From contig JAGCUU010000039.1 of NCBI GenBank assembly GCA_017962665.1, forward strand, positions 1 through 64,000: DNA of 64,000 nt. Reading direction: 5' to 3'. The DNA comes from Bacteroidales bacterium (GTDB taxonomy: Bacteria > Bacteroidota > Bacteroidia > Bacteroidales > P3). Both the position numbers and the translations under genes were made by a program. Positions 9,178 through 18,390 of this stretch are shown here, piece by piece. Position 1 is the first letter of the stretch. The number at the start of each line of letters is the position of its first letter. Under the pieces are notes generated by a model that saw nothing but the letters and a program-made list of their open reading frames with translations, made no database searches and was not told the origin of the DNA.

Positions 9178-10613
9178 AAAAAATTTCAAGACGTCAATTT
9201 ATAAAGACTGCCGGAGCCGGTGTTGTCGCGTCAGTGGCTGTTGCTTCCGGATGCTCGTCGCCTAACGAAACAAAGACCGAAGGTACGACACTCGGAGAGG
9301 TGCCTGTCGGCAAGATGACAATGCGAGAGAATCTGCATGGAGAGAAAGTGTCGCTGTTAGGATATGGCTGTATGCGGTTTCCTACACTCGAAGGACAGAG
9401 TGGGAGGGAACAAGACATGGAACTTGATCAGGAGGCTATAAATGAATTGGTGGACTATGCATTGGCACATGGGGTAAATCTGTTTGACACTGCGCCACCA
9501 TATTGCAAAGGACGTTCTGAACATGCTGTGGGTATAGCCTTAAGCCGACACAACCGCAGTGAATATTTCGTATCCACAAAACTCTCAAATTTTTCGGTTG
9601 ATACATGGTCTCGCGCAGAGAGTATGAAACTGTATGAAAAATCGAAGAAAGAGCTGAAGGTGGACTATCTTGACTACTATATGCTGCATGGCATAGGTAT
9701 GCCTGCCAGGGATGCTTCGGGAAATGCAATAGATGCGATGGAATGTCTCAAGCGCCGTTTCTTTGACAACGGTATGCTCGATTTTCTTTGCGAGGAGCGG
9801 GAAAAGGGGCGGATCCACAATTTAGGATTCTCCTATCACGGAGACATTCAGGTGTTCGACCACCTTCTAAAACTTCAAGACGAAGGAAAATATCATTGGG
9901 ATCATGTTCTGATTCAGCATAACTATGTGGACTGGAACCATTCGAAGCTGCTCAACGAACGCAATACCAATTCCAGCTATCTTTATGGAGAATTGGAGAA
10001 ACGAAATATACCGGTGTTTGTAATGGAACCACTGCTCGGAGGTCAGCTTGTCAACCTCAACGACCATGCCGTCAAGCTGTTAAAACAGCATGATGCTCAG
10101 GCGTCCATTGCGTCATGGGCGTTCCGTTTTGCCGGTAACCAGCCACGTATCCTCACTGTGCTGAGCGGAATGACCTATATGGAACATCTGCAAGACAATA
10201 TCCGTACCTATTCTCCGCATCAGCCTCTCAATGATGAAGAACTAAGGCTTCTTGAGGAAATAGCCGATGTGTATGCTAATTTCAAAACAGTGCCATGTAC
10301 AGGCTGCAAGTATTGTATGCCATGTCCTTGGGGTATTGATATTCCGTCGGTTTTTGCACATTATAACAAATGTCTCAATGAAGGCAATGTCCTTACCGGC
10401 GATAATTTGGACGATTCGGAACAACGCAGGGAATACCGTCGTGCCAGAAGAGCGTTTCTTGTGGGATACGACAGGGCTGTTCCATCTTTCCGACAGGCCG
10501 ACCACTGTATAGGGTGTGGTCATTGTATCGCCGAGTGTCCACAAGGTATAGACATTCCTCGTCAGATGCAACGCATCAACGACTATGTGGAGCGCCTGAA
10601 AATAATCGGTTGA
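9171..10613 (+). CDS. Tat-exported aldo/keto reductase with C-terminal 4Fe-4S ferredoxin domain
   Basis: The chosen start (ATG at 9171) places a twin-arginine signal SRRQFIK at residues 6-12, followed by a hydrophobic stretch ending VASGCSS; the cysteine at residue 28 suggests a Tat-exported lipoprotein. An upstream in-frame ATG exists at 9138 but would bury the signal. Residues about 50-370 form an aldo/keto reductase barrel (LGYGCMRFP, GVNLFDTAPPY). The C-terminus has Cys-rich clusters CTGCKYCMPCPWGIDIP and CIGCGHCIAECPQGIDIP, as in ferredoxins. This combination is a known Bacteroidetes/Firmicutes family (Fe-S aldo/keto reductases) whose substrate is mostly unknown. It overlaps the upstream gene by 7 bp and converges on the DUF4249 gene with a 1-bp gap. 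Confidence 0.88.
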   Translation: MVKKISRRQFIKTAGAGVVASVAVASGCSSPNETKTEGTTLGEVPVGKMTMRENLHGEKVSLLGYGCMRFPTLEGQSGREQDMELDQEAINELVDYALAHGVNLFDTAPPYCKGRSEHAVGIALSRHNRSEYFVSTKLSNFSVDTWSRAESMKLYEKSKKELKVDYLDYYMLHGIGMPARDASGNAIDAMECLKRRFFDNGMLDFLCEEREKGRIHNLGFSYHGDIQVFDHLLKLQDEGKYHWDHVLIQHNYVDWNHSKLLNERNTNSSYLYGELEKRNIPVFVMEPLLGGQLVNLNDHAVKLLKQHDAQASIASWAFRFAGNQPRILTVLSGMTYMEHLQDNIRTYSPHQPLNDEELRLLEEIADVYANFKTVPCTGCKYCMPCPWGIDIPSVFAHYNKCLNEGNVLTGDNLDDSEQRREYRRARRAFLVGYDRAVPSFRQADHCIGCGHCIAECPQGIDIPRQMQRINDYVERLKIIG

Positions 10614-10614
10614 A

Positions 10615-11568
10615 TTATTCGGTAGATTCTTTATAGGTAAAAGTCAGGGGATATTCGCGTCGGGCTATGCCTGCGAATATTCCTATGCCACTGCTGAGAT
10701 TGCTGAAAATCTGTGTCGGTTCGGCGAAATACTGTGTCATGCTTTGTGATGCATTGACCTCCTTGATGTATCGGAAAGCTTCGGGACTTAGCGATTCGAC
10801 AACAAGAGAGTATTCTTTAAGCAATGGATGTTCAGCAGTGTCTTTGAGCATCATAAGGGATAGCTTTATTTCATAAGTCTGACCGTCAATCTGCCTGTCG
10901 GAGAAAAGCAGACTGTTGAAATAATCCATCATGCCTTCAGAGACGTTGACATCGGCATTGGTTATTTCGTGGTTGAGGCAGTTGAAATAGGGATGAATGA
11001 CAGTGTCGATTGTGTCCCATTTCCTTTCAAACATATTCCATTGGATTCCGCTGTCGCGTTCAGTGAGGTAGATATAGTAGTAGTTTTCCATTTCTGATGG
11101 ATCACTCAGCGATATCAGGATGTCTCCTGAATCTATAGGTTGGAGGGTGTCGATTTCTGCGACGGGGGTTGGCATGTCAGGGAGTGGAGGAATGATGGTG
11201 GTGCCTGTAATACTTTCGTGTCCGGGGATATTTACGTGGAGGGTGAGAGTGTCGCCGGCTGTGGAGCGATAGCTGAAGAGATAGTTTGCACCGTCACGTT
11301 GTGTGGAGGTGTATGGTATTCCGTTTACGTCGACAGTCACACTGGCATTGGTGACAGCCTCAAAAGGTCCGTTGTCGAGGAAGAAGCGACTATAGGTGAT
11401 ATTGACGAACAGGAGGCTGTCGGTGTTGGGCAAAGCGTTGACAACGATGGCCCGTTCAGTTTCATCTATGTCAAATTCCACAACTTTTTCGCATGAGGCA
11501 AGAATAAATGATAGGGAGAAGATAAATGCCGAAACGAATATTCTAAAATTTGTTTTATTTGTTTTCAT
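10615..11568 (-). CDS. DUF4249 family lipoprotein
   Basis: The 317-residue protein has a lipoprotein signal (FSLSFILASCEKVVEFD, lipobox cysteine near residue 27) and the DUF4249 pattern of a short beta-rich N-terminal domain (ERAIVVNALPNTDS) followed by a second domain. DUF4249 proteins are found in Bacteroidetes beside TonB-dependent receptors and are thought to act as their surface or periplasmic partners. Here it begins 4 bp after the receptor stop, in the same operon. The ligand is unknown. It converges on the aldo/keto reductase gene without room for a terminator. Confidence 0.9.
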   Translation of the reverse strand: MKTNKTNFRIFVSAFIFSLSFILASCEKVVEFDIDETERAIVVNALPNTDSLLFVNITYSRFFLDNGPFEAVTNASVTVDVNGIPYTSTQRDGANYLFSYRSTAGDTLTLHVNIPGHESITGTTIIPPLPDMPTPVAEIDTLQPIDSGDILISLSDPSEMENYYYIYLTERDSGIQWNMFERKWDTIDTVIHPYFNCLNHEITNADVNVSEGMMDYFNSLLFSDRQIDGQTYEIKLSLMMLKDTAEHPLLKEYSLVVESLSPEAFRYIKEVNASQSMTQYFAEPTQIFSNLSSGIGIFAGIARREYPLTFTYKESTE

Positions 11569-11572
11569 GGTG

Positions 11573-14005
11573 TCAGAATTTTAGTGTGTATGCCACAGAG
11601 GGAAGAATAGGGAATATGGACAGTTGTACCAAGGCGCCGTTGTATCCGGCGTATGAGTACTCGTGGCTTTCATAAATCATATATGGGTTTTTGCGGTTGT
11701 ACAGGTTATAGACGCTAACGTTGATGGTTCGTGAGCAGTTTTTGAATTCACGATGGAAGTTTGCGCTGATATCCATGCGGTGATAGTCGGGCATGCGGAA
11801 GTTGTTGCGGCCGCTTGGAGAGGTGAGATAGCCGTTCCATCCTTCGGGGTCTATTTCTGCATATTCATCGGCGGTTGCTTGTGCCTGGGCGTATTCTTGG
11901 AGGCTGAGTGTGGCAGCGTTTCCGGTGCTGTATACCCACGTGGCGCTAATATCAATGCGACTATTGATTTTGTAGCTCAATACAATGCTAAAGTCATGTC
12001 TGCGATCGTATTTGGCAGGGAAGGGCTTTTTGTCGTTGAGCTCCTGACCAGGACGGTCGAATAGTCGCATGGATTTGCTCCATGTATAGCCAATCCAACC
12101 TGTTAGGTTGCCGAAATTACGTTGCATAAGGAATTCTAATCCGTATGCCCATCCGTCGCCAAGGACAACTTTTTCCTCCCAGCTTTCGCTGCTTCCCCAG
12201 AAAGAGGCGCCGTCTTTGTATTCAAGCAGGTTGCTCATTTTTTTATAGTAGGCCTCCAGGGAAAGGTCTGCAATGGCACGTATTTCATAGAAGAACCCGG
12301 CGGCAACCTGATGAGCATACATGGGGTCGATGTTATTGGTTACAGGAACCCATAAATCGGTGGGCATGCTCACGCTTGTGGTGGAGAGCAGGTGCATGAA
12401 CTGTGTCATATAAGAGTAACCGGCCTTGACAGACACCCCCTCGCCGAGCATCACGCGTCCAGATAGGCGAGGTTGTATGGTGGGATAGAAGCGACTTTCA
12501 ACGGCAAAGCCACTTAAGTTTACACCATAGTTGATTTTGACAGCTTCGTTCAAGCTCCAGTCGTCTTCGATGAAAGCCGACAGTTCTTCTGCGTTGACGG
12601 AACCTGAGTTGACCGAAGTGTCGAGGATGAATGAGCTATTCATTAAGTCAGCGCTGTAGGCATTCAGGTGCGCACTCGACACCTCTGGAAGGAAATGATG
12701 ATAGATGGCGTATCCGCCGAACTTGACCAGATGGTCGGGATTGGGTGTGTAGTCGAAATCGGCACGAAGACTGAAATCGTTTATTTTGGAGATATAGTCC
12801 ATCTTGAATTCTGAAGACTGACTGTCTTCTGTTTCAGTGGCGAGGGTTGAGGTTTCGTAGTTGACACCGACCTTATTGCTGTAGCGGGTGTATGCTGCGG
12901 TGATGTTCATGAACAGTTTTGGATTAATTTCATAGTTCCATCGTGTGGAAGCTATGATATTGCCCCAGCGGGTATTGAAGTTGAGGAACTGTTCCTGTAC
13001 GTTGGTGGCTAGTGTACGGATGCGGGTGTAGACCACATCGGACCCCATGTAGTAGCTTGCGAAGAGCCGACTCCTGTCGTTGAAGCGGTGGGTCAGTTTG
13101 CCGTTGATATCGTAGAAATAGTAACCTGCACGAAGTTTGTAGTCACGGTTGTCGGCAATCCGTTTGACTAATGGTTGCAGCAAATAATCAGCGTAGGTTC
13201 TGCGTCCTGAGAGGCAGAATGTAGTGCGTTCGCTCTTGATAGGGCCTTCCAGGTTTAATTTGGCGGAGATAAATCCTATGGATGCGTTGCCATGTAGTTT
13301 CTTGTCGTTGCCGTTGTTAGTCGTGATGTCGAGAACGCTGGACAGCCGTCCGCTGAAGTGAGCAGGGAAGCTGCCTTTGTAGAGTGTGACATTTTTAATG
13401 GCGTCGGTATTGAATGCCGAGAAGAATCCGCCGAGGTGACTGACGTTGTAGAGCGGCACCCCATCGAGCAGGAAGAGATTCTCGTCGGGGCCTCCGCCGC
13501 GAACATAGAAGCCGCTGTTACCCTCTGAACCGCTCTGCACGCCGGGAAGCAGTTGGAGGGCTTTCACAAGGTCGGCTTCCCCGAAGAGTACAGGTATGGA
13601 CTTCAGTTGCTCGATAGGCACTTGGATGGCGCTCATCTGTGACGATTTTGCGTTGTCGATGCGCTCGCTGCGAATCACTACAGTTTTGAGCTCTGCGCTC
13701 GACTTCATTTTGTAGACGCGTTTTTGATTGTTTTTTAATACGAATGACTCGTTGATGGTCTTGTAACCTACGTAGGAGATACGCAGAAAGACAGAGTCGC
13801 TGTGGAGAGTCAGAGAGAAGTGCCCCTGATTGTTGGTCAGTGCCCCTTTGCCGCTACGCAAATCCATTACGGTGGCGCCGATCAGGGTCTCGCCACTTGT
13901 GGAGTCGATGACACTGCCGCTCACAGTATATTTTTGGGCTGTTGCTGCAGCACAAAGCATTAAAAGAATCGAAGATAGCAGCAGGTATTTGAATGTAAAG
14001 GGCAT
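11573..14005 (-). CDS. TonB-dependent receptor with N-terminal carboxypeptidase-like domain
   Basis: The 810-residue outer-membrane receptor starts with a signal peptide (LLLSSILLMLCAAATAQ), then a carboxypeptidase-regulatory-like domain (YTVSGSVIDSTSGETLIGATV), a TonB plug (LPGVQSGSEGNSGFYVRGG, LLDGVPLYN) and a C-terminal beta-barrel ending in ...PSVAYTLKF, with a terminal aromatic residue. It would import a nutrient using TonB energy, with the DUF4249 lipoprotein downstream as partner. ATGs at 14044 and 14092 are in frame, but the promoter -7 box lies at 14090-14097, which excludes 14092; the start at 14005 gives a typical signal peptide, and 14044 stays possible. It is not a SusC-SusD pair: no SusD gene is present. 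Confidence 0.93.
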   Translation of the reverse strand: MPFTFKYLLLSSILLMLCAAATAQKYTVSGSVIDSTSGETLIGATVMDLRSGKGALTNNQGHFSLTLHSDSVFLRISYVGYKTINESFVLKNNQKRVYKMKSSAELKTVVIRSERIDNAKSSQMSAIQVPIEQLKSIPVLFGEADLVKALQLLPGVQSGSEGNSGFYVRGGGPDENLFLLDGVPLYNVSHLGGFFSAFNTDAIKNVTLYKGSFPAHFSGRLSSVLDITTNNGNDKKLHGNASIGFISAKLNLEGPIKSERTTFCLSGRRTYADYLLQPLVKRIADNRDYKLRAGYYFYDINGKLTHRFNDRSRLFASYYMGSDVVYTRIRTLATNVQEQFLNFNTRWGNIIASTRWNYEINPKLFMNITAAYTRYSNKVGVNYETSTLATETEDSQSSEFKMDYISKINDFSLRADFDYTPNPDHLVKFGGYAIYHHFLPEVSSAHLNAYSADLMNSSFILDTSVNSGSVNAEELSAFIEDDWSLNEAVKINYGVNLSGFAVESRFYPTIQPRLSGRVMLGEGVSVKAGYSYMTQFMHLLSTTSVSMPTDLWVPVTNNIDPMYAHQVAAGFFYEIRAIADLSLEAYYKKMSNLLEYKDGASFWGSSESWEEKVVLGDGWAYGLEFLMQRNFGNLTGWIGYTWSKSMRLFDRPGQELNDKKPFPAKYDRRHDFSIVLSYKINSRIDISATWVYSTGNAATLSLQEYAQAQATADEYAEIDPEGWNGYLTSPSGRNNFRMPDYHRMDISANFHREFKNCSRTINVSVYNLYNRKNPYMIYESHEYSYAGYNGALVQLSIFPILPSVAYTLKF

Positions 14006-14089
14006 TCGTAATATTCTGGACAATCTGGTTGATGCGTAAACCATTGTAATAGATGATATAAATAAATATATGCTTCTGGTTGCAAAGTG

Positions 14090-14097
14090 CAAAAATA
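14090..14097 (-). promoter_or_regulatory. Bacteroidetes -7 box for the TonB receptor operon
   Basis: On the minus strand the sequence reads TATTTTTG, a match to the TAnnTTTG -7 element of Bacteroidetes primary sigma factor promoters. Transcription would start near 14084, upstream of the ATG at 14044 or 14005. Confidence 0.55.
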
Positions 14098-14119
14098 CGA
14101 ATAATTCAAAAGTTTTGTG

Positions 14120-14127
14120 TATTTTTG
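14120..14127 (+). promoter_or_regulatory. Bacteroidetes -7 box for the 14155 operon
   Basis: TATTTTTG on the plus strand, 27 bp before the ATG at 14155. Together with the box at 14090-14097 it forms a back-to-back promoter pair. Confidence 0.55.
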
Positions 14128-14154
14128 CAATCCCGATTAATAAAGTTTAACTAA

Positions 14155-14826
14155 ATGAATTCTTTGTTCCGCAAGATGTTGCTGTTGCTTCTGTTGCCGT
14201 TTGTGCAGCAGGCTCCTGCACAGACACATTGGGACACGGCTGTTGCGGAATGCCGACAGGCAAACTATTATGATTGGGAGGAGTGCCGGTTGAGTCTTTA
14301 TATGCAACGCTATCCGCAGTCGCAGCTGCGCGATGTCTACAAGTATTGTTTCCAGGACTATTTCGGTTTGGAACATCTGCTGACCGACTCGATGGCTACA
14401 GTTCAATATATTGAATATGAATTGAATAATTCCGATACTGACGACTGGCGGCGGCCTCTGTTTTACTATCCTTTGCTAAAAAACAACTATGTGCGTGTCG
14501 ACATCAACTATGTGCGGCAGGGAGTCATACCTCTTGAAACGCTGGTGTCGGCAATGCTGCGCAGCGCGCAACCGGCTAATTTTAATTCTGAAGAGTGGCA
14601 TAACCGTTGGCACTCTCTGTTACAGCTTTTGAATAATTCTCATACTCCCAAACCGCTCAATTACGAAGAGGATTATCAACTGATAGAGCAGGCCATCAAG
14701 TCTGGCCAGTATGCCATACACCACAGCCGACTGTTCAATGAAACCTATCGCCAGCATTACCGCATTGTCAGACGCGATGTGTTTGAACGTATTCTGCTGC
14801 CTTTGATTGAAAAACATACACAATAA
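14155..14826 (+). CDS. Secreted protein of unknown function
   Basis: I do not recognise the family. The 223-residue protein has a strong signal peptide (MLLLLLLPFVQQAPAQ, cleavage after PAQ). The mature part is polar, rich in Tyr, Arg, Gln and Leu, and looks mainly alpha-helical (for example RQANYYDWEECRLSLY, EEDYQLIEQAIKSGQ). No transmembrane segment, lipobox or catalytic motif is visible beyond the signal. Its TAA overlaps the ATG of the AtoE-type transporter by one base, so the two are probably translated together. A periplasmic helper role is only an inference. Confidence 0.75.
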   Translation: MNSLFRKMLLLLLLPFVQQAPAQTHWDTAVAECRQANYYDWEECRLSLYMQRYPQSQLRDVYKYCFQDYFGLEHLLTDSMATVQYIEYELNNSDTDDWRRPLFYYPLLKNNYVRVDINYVRQGVIPLETLVSAMLRSAQPANFNSEEWHNRWHSLLQLLNNSHTPKPLNYEEDYQLIEQAIKSGQYAIHHSRLFNETYRQHYRIVRRDVFERILLPLIEKHTQ

Positions 14827-16181
14827 TGTTTCAGAAACTGATAAACGGCTCCGTAAAACTTGTACAGCGTTGGATGCCCGAACCTTTTCTTTTCGCTATC
14901 ATTCTTACTTTCATCGCCGCCCTGTTGGCGATGCCTATCTGTCACCAGACACCTGTGGAGGTTGTCGTAAACTGGGGTGGCGGTGTGTGGGGCCTGCTCT
15001 CTTTCGCCATGCAGATGGCATTGGTGCTGGTTACGGGCTCTGCGCTGGCATCGGCACCGGCATTGAAACGCGGCATAGCATGGATGGCATCGTTGCCTAA
15101 AACTCCTGTAGCCGCAATCTCGCTCGTCACCGCCGTGTCGGCAGTTGCCTGCTGGCTGAATTGGGGTTTCGGACTCATTGTCGGTGTCATTTTTGCCAAG
15201 GAGATAGCCCGCAGGCTTCAGGGTGTGGACTATCGGCTGCTCATAGCGTCGGCATATAGCGGGTTTGTGGTGTGGCATGCCGGTCTTTCTGGTTCGGTGC
15301 CGCTCAAACTGGCTACACCAGGTCCCGACCTTGCTGCCGCCACCAATGGCGCTATCGTCGACCCAATATTCATTTCGCATACTATCCTGCATCCGTTCAA
15401 TATCGGTATGGTCGTTTTGGTCATAATTGCAATAACTGTGGTCAATGCGATGATGCATCCCAAAGGGAATCATGTGATTACTGTTGATCCATCTTTGCTT
15501 GTTGAAGAACCGTCCGTCGAAAAACGCAATGCAGAAACTCCGGCCGAAAGGCTCGAGAACAGCCGTTTGCTCTCATGGCTTATAGCATTGTTGGGAATAT
15601 CGTATCTTGTAATAAGTCTTGGTTTTCGTGGTGCTGCCTTCGATTTGGGTACGGTAATAATGATATTCCTTTTCCTTGGTGTCCTGTTTCATGGAACACC
15701 GGTGGCGTATGTCCGTGCCTTCGGTAAGGCAGCCTCTGGTGCAGCGGGAATTATTTTGCAGTTCCCTTTCTATGCTGGAATTATGGGCATCATAACTGGA
15801 GTGGGTGAGAGCGGCATCTGTTTTGGTACGGTGATAAGCAATGCCTGTATCAGCATCTCGACTCCAGTGACTTATCCATTGCTGACTTTCCTTTGTGCAG
15901 CGGTGCTCAATATGTTTGTCCCTTCGGGCGGCGGTCACTGGGCCATTCAGGCTCCAATAATGTTCACTGCCGGTGCCGAGCTTGGTGTCGATCCAGGCCT
16001 TACGGGTATGGCCATTGCCTGGGGGGATGCATGGACCAATATGATACAACCATTTTGGGCTTTGCCGGCACTGGCAATAGCCAAGCTTAGTGCCAAAGAC
16101 ATAATGGGTTTTTGTCTGATAGACCTCTTTGTCAGTGGTGCAATTATCTCTAGTGGACTTCTTTTTTGGGCAATAATGTAA
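14826..16181 (+). CDS. atoE: Short-chain fatty acid transporter, AtoE family
   Basis: The 451-residue integral membrane protein has about ten hydrophobic segments and the family hallmarks WMPEPFLFAIILTF near the N-terminus, ASAYSGFVVWHAGLSGS, and FVPSGGGHWAIQAP with PIMFTAGAELGVDPG in the C-terminal half. AtoE proteins move short-chain fatty acids such as acetoacetate or butyrate. It sits between a secreted protein (1-bp overlap) and an MBL-fold lipoprotein (12-bp gap), which suggests one operon. No ato CoA-transferase genes are nearby, so the substrate is not known. Confidence 0.92.
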   Translation: MFQKLINGSVKLVQRWMPEPFLFAIILTFIAALLAMPICHQTPVEVVVNWGGGVWGLLSFAMQMALVLVTGSALASAPALKRGIAWMASLPKTPVAAISLVTAVSAVACWLNWGFGLIVGVIFAKEIARRLQGVDYRLLIASAYSGFVVWHAGLSGSVPLKLATPGPDLAAATNGAIVDPIFISHTILHPFNIGMVVLVIIAITVVNAMMHPKGNHVITVDPSLLVEEPSVEKRNAETPAERLENSRLLSWLIALLGISYLVISLGFRGAAFDLGTVIMIFLFLGVLFHGTPVAYVRAFGKAASGAAGIILQFPFYAGIMGIITGVGESGICFGTVISNACISISTPVTYPLLTFLCAAVLNMFVPSGGGHWAIQAPIMFTAGAELGVDPGLTGMAIAWGDAWTNMIQPFWALPALAIAKLSAKDIMGFCLIDLFVSGAIISSGLLFWAIM

Positions 16182-16193
16182 AATTATAAGATT

Positions 16194-17084
16194 ATGAAAT
16201 ACAGATTTTTCCTCTTGGTTTTATTGGTGGTGCTTCTTGCCGGATGCAAGGGCAAACAGCAGCCGGCGATTGTTGAAGATACCATAGCTGACACCGTGGC
16301 TTTGGCTCCTTGCACTGTTTTTTCAGGAATGGATGATATGGAGGTTATCACCATCCCCGACCGAGTGAATAGTATGTCCATCGACCTGTTCAAAAGCTCA
16401 TATAATGATAGTTTGTTGGCAGTGCTGATGCCTGACGGCTCAAGCCCGTCGGCAATCAATGTTTTCCTGCTCAGGATGTCGGGCTATTACTATGATGGCA
16501 AGGACTACGACGTTCTCATTGATGCCGGACTTGGCGAGGAGGCCGGAGGTACTTTGCTTCAGCAACTCAAACAGTTAAATGTAAAGCCTGAAGAGATTGA
16601 CGCTGTGTGCCTCACCCATCTGCATTTCGACCATATCGGCGGACTCCTCAAAAACGGGCGGCCTGTGTTCCCCAATGCGGAAATATACTTGTCAGTTGAT
16701 GAGTTCAACGCGTGGAGCGACGACGGTCCTATGGCGGATCAGAATGCGAACTGGAAACAGGTTCTGTCCTGTTATGCCAACAAAATCAATCTGTTCAAGG
16801 ATGGTGACAGGATTGTTGACGGTCGTATCAAAACGCATCTTGCTCCTGGCCACACGCCAGGGCATACTGTCTATGAAGCAGGAGTTTCCCTGTTTATTGG
16901 TGACCTTATCCATGCACAGGATCTGCAACTGAAGTATCCAGACTTTTGTGCCCGTTATGACAACGACCCCGCTTTGGCCGTCAAGACTCGCAAACAAATC
17001 CTGAAGGAAGCCACCGCCTCAGGCTATTACCTCTGCGGTGCCCACTGCTATGAACCAGATATCTTTTTAGGTGATGCCAGGTGA
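16194..17084 (+). CDS. Metallo-beta-lactamase-fold hydrolase, predicted lipoprotein
   Basis: The 296-residue protein begins with a lipoprotein signal (LLVVLLAGCKGKQ, cysteine at residue 18). The metal-binding signature THLHFDHIGG is at about residues 141-150, and later HTPGHTV, IGDLIH and CGAHC provide the remaining metal ligands of an MBL-fold hydrolase. Proteins of this type include lactonases (AHL-lactonase-like layout). The location in the envelope and the AtoE-type transporter directly upstream suggest it acts on a substrate brought to the cell surface, perhaps a lactone or ester; this is inference. Confidence 0.85.
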   Translation: MKYRFFLLVLLVVLLAGCKGKQQPAIVEDTIADTVALAPCTVFSGMDDMEVITIPDRVNSMSIDLFKSSYNDSLLAVLMPDGSSPSAINVFLLRMSGYYYDGKDYDVLIDAGLGEEAGGTLLQQLKQLNVKPEEIDAVCLTHLHFDHIGGLLKNGRPVFPNAEIYLSVDEFNAWSDDGPMADQNANWKQVLSCYANKINLFKDGDRIVDGRIKTHLAPGHTPGHTVYEAGVSLFIGDLIHAQDLQLKYPDFCARYDNDPALAVKTRKQILKEATASGYYLCGAHCYEPDIFLGDAR

Positions 17085-17215
17085 GTAGTGGCGTCAAAGC
17101 CTTTTTCTTGCTAACAATCAGTAAAAAATTCTGGCATATCGCTACAGCTTTGGCTCTTTTTGGTATGAAGTAACAAAAATGATAGATTTGTCTGAGTGAA
17201 TATGGAATTTTTTTG

Positions 17216-17223
17216 TAAATTTG
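17216..17223 (+). promoter_or_regulatory. Bacteroidetes -7 box for dnaX
   Basis: TAAATTTG, 27 bp before the dnaX ATG. It matches TAnnTTTG. Confidence 0.55.
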
Positions 17224-17250
17224 CATTTTTGAAATAAAGTCTTCTTATAT

Positions 17251-18390
17251 ATGGAAAACTTCATAGTATCAGCACGTAAATACCGTCCTGCAACCTTTGC
17301 AAGCGTTGTTGGACAGGAGCATATTACCACTACGCTGAAGAATGCGATACGATCTGGACAGTTGGCTCAGGCTTTCCTGTTTTGCGGTCCAAGGGGAGTG
17401 GGAAAGACCACATGTGCCCGCATATTGGCAAAGACGATAAATTGTATGTCGCCCACAGCGGAGACCGAAGCCTGCAATGAGTGTGAGTCATGTCGTTCGT
17501 TCAACAGTGGACAGTCGATGAACATTTTTGAACTTGATGCTGCGTCGAACAATTCCGTCGATGATATTCGTGCGTTGGTAGACCAGGTTCGTGTGCCGCC
17601 TCAGACCGGCCGATATAAAGTCTATATCATCGATGAGGTTCACATGTTGTCGACGGCAGCCTTCAACGCTTTTTTGAAAACCCTTGAAGAGCCTCCGGCA
17701 CATGCCAAGTTCATTCTTGCCACAACAGAGAAGCACAAAATAATTCCCACCATCTTGTCACGTTGTCAGATTTTCGATTTTAAGAGGATTCAGACAGAAG
17801 ACATAGCGAAACATCTGGAATATGTGGCAAGCCAGGAGAATATCAGTTACGAGCCTGAGGCTATTCAGGTGATAGCCCGTAAGGCAGAGGGTGGACTCCG
17901 TGACGCACTCTCTATCTTTGACCAGTTGGTGAGCTTTACTAAAGGCAATCTTACCTACAAAGGATGCCTTGAAAATCTCAATATGCTCGACAGTGAATAT
18001 TTCTTCCGTTTTGTCGACCTTTTCAGAAACGGAGATATTCATTCCACGTTGCTTCTTTATCAGGAGATAATTGACAAAGGCTTCGACGGACAACATTTTG
18101 TCACCGGATTGGCGGAGCATATTCGTAATCTTCTTGTGAGTCTTGACCCCGCCACACAGCGGTTGCTCGATGTTAGCGACAACTATCGCCAGCGTTTCGT
18201 ACAGCAGGCACAGTCGTGCGGATTGCCGTTGTTGATCAAGTATTTGGAAATAGTTTCGGACTATGATTACAGGTTCAGAGATGCTAACAACAAGAGGCTG
18301 TTTGTTGAGGTGTGCCTTATGAAAGCGGCCATGTTGATGAAAAACGTCCCGACGACGGGAGTCCAGAATTCCACAAGCAATCCAGGATAG
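17251..18390 (+). CDS. dnaX: DNA polymerase III subunit gamma/tau, N-terminal part ending at an in-frame TAG
   Basis: DnaX is the ATPase of the replicative clamp loader; its long form (tau) also binds the polymerase core. The 379 residues here hold the complete AAA+ and collar part: Walker A GPRGVGKTT at about 46-54, zinc cysteines 65, 75, 78 and 81, IIDEVHML, and the sensor LSRCQIF. It ends at TAG (18388-18390), but the same frame is then open for 205 codons with tau-like sequence to a TGA at 19006-19008. Full-length DnaX in this group is about 580-620 residues, so the gene is interrupted. The product before the TAG equals a gamma-like short form. Nonsense mutation, readthrough or base error are all possible. 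Confidence 0.93.
   Translation: MENFIVSARKYRPATFASVVGQEHITTTLKNAIRSGQLAQAFLFCGPRGVGKTTCARILAKTINCMSPTAETEACNECESCRSFNSGQSMNIFELDAASNNSVDDIRALVDQVRVPPQTGRYKVYIIDEVHMLSTAAFNAFLKTLEEPPAHAKFILATTEKHKIIPTILSRCQIFDFKRIQTEDIAKHLEYVASQENISYEPEAIQVIARKAEGGLRDALSIFDQLVSFTKGNLTYKGCLENLNMLDSEYFFRFVDLFRNGDIHSTLLLYQEIIDKGFDGQHFVTGLAEHIRNLLVSLDPATQRLLDVSDNYRQRFVQQAQSCGLPLLIKYLEIVSDYDYRFRDANNKRLFVEVCLMKAAMLMKNVPTTGVQNSTSNPG

Noticed and set aside
17085..17250. Possible third copy of the structured RNA between the MBL gene and dnaX
   Set aside because: Short complementary pieces exist (GTGGCG/CGCTAC and CAAAGC/GCTTTG), but they cross each other, are short, and do not follow the plan of RNAs A and B.
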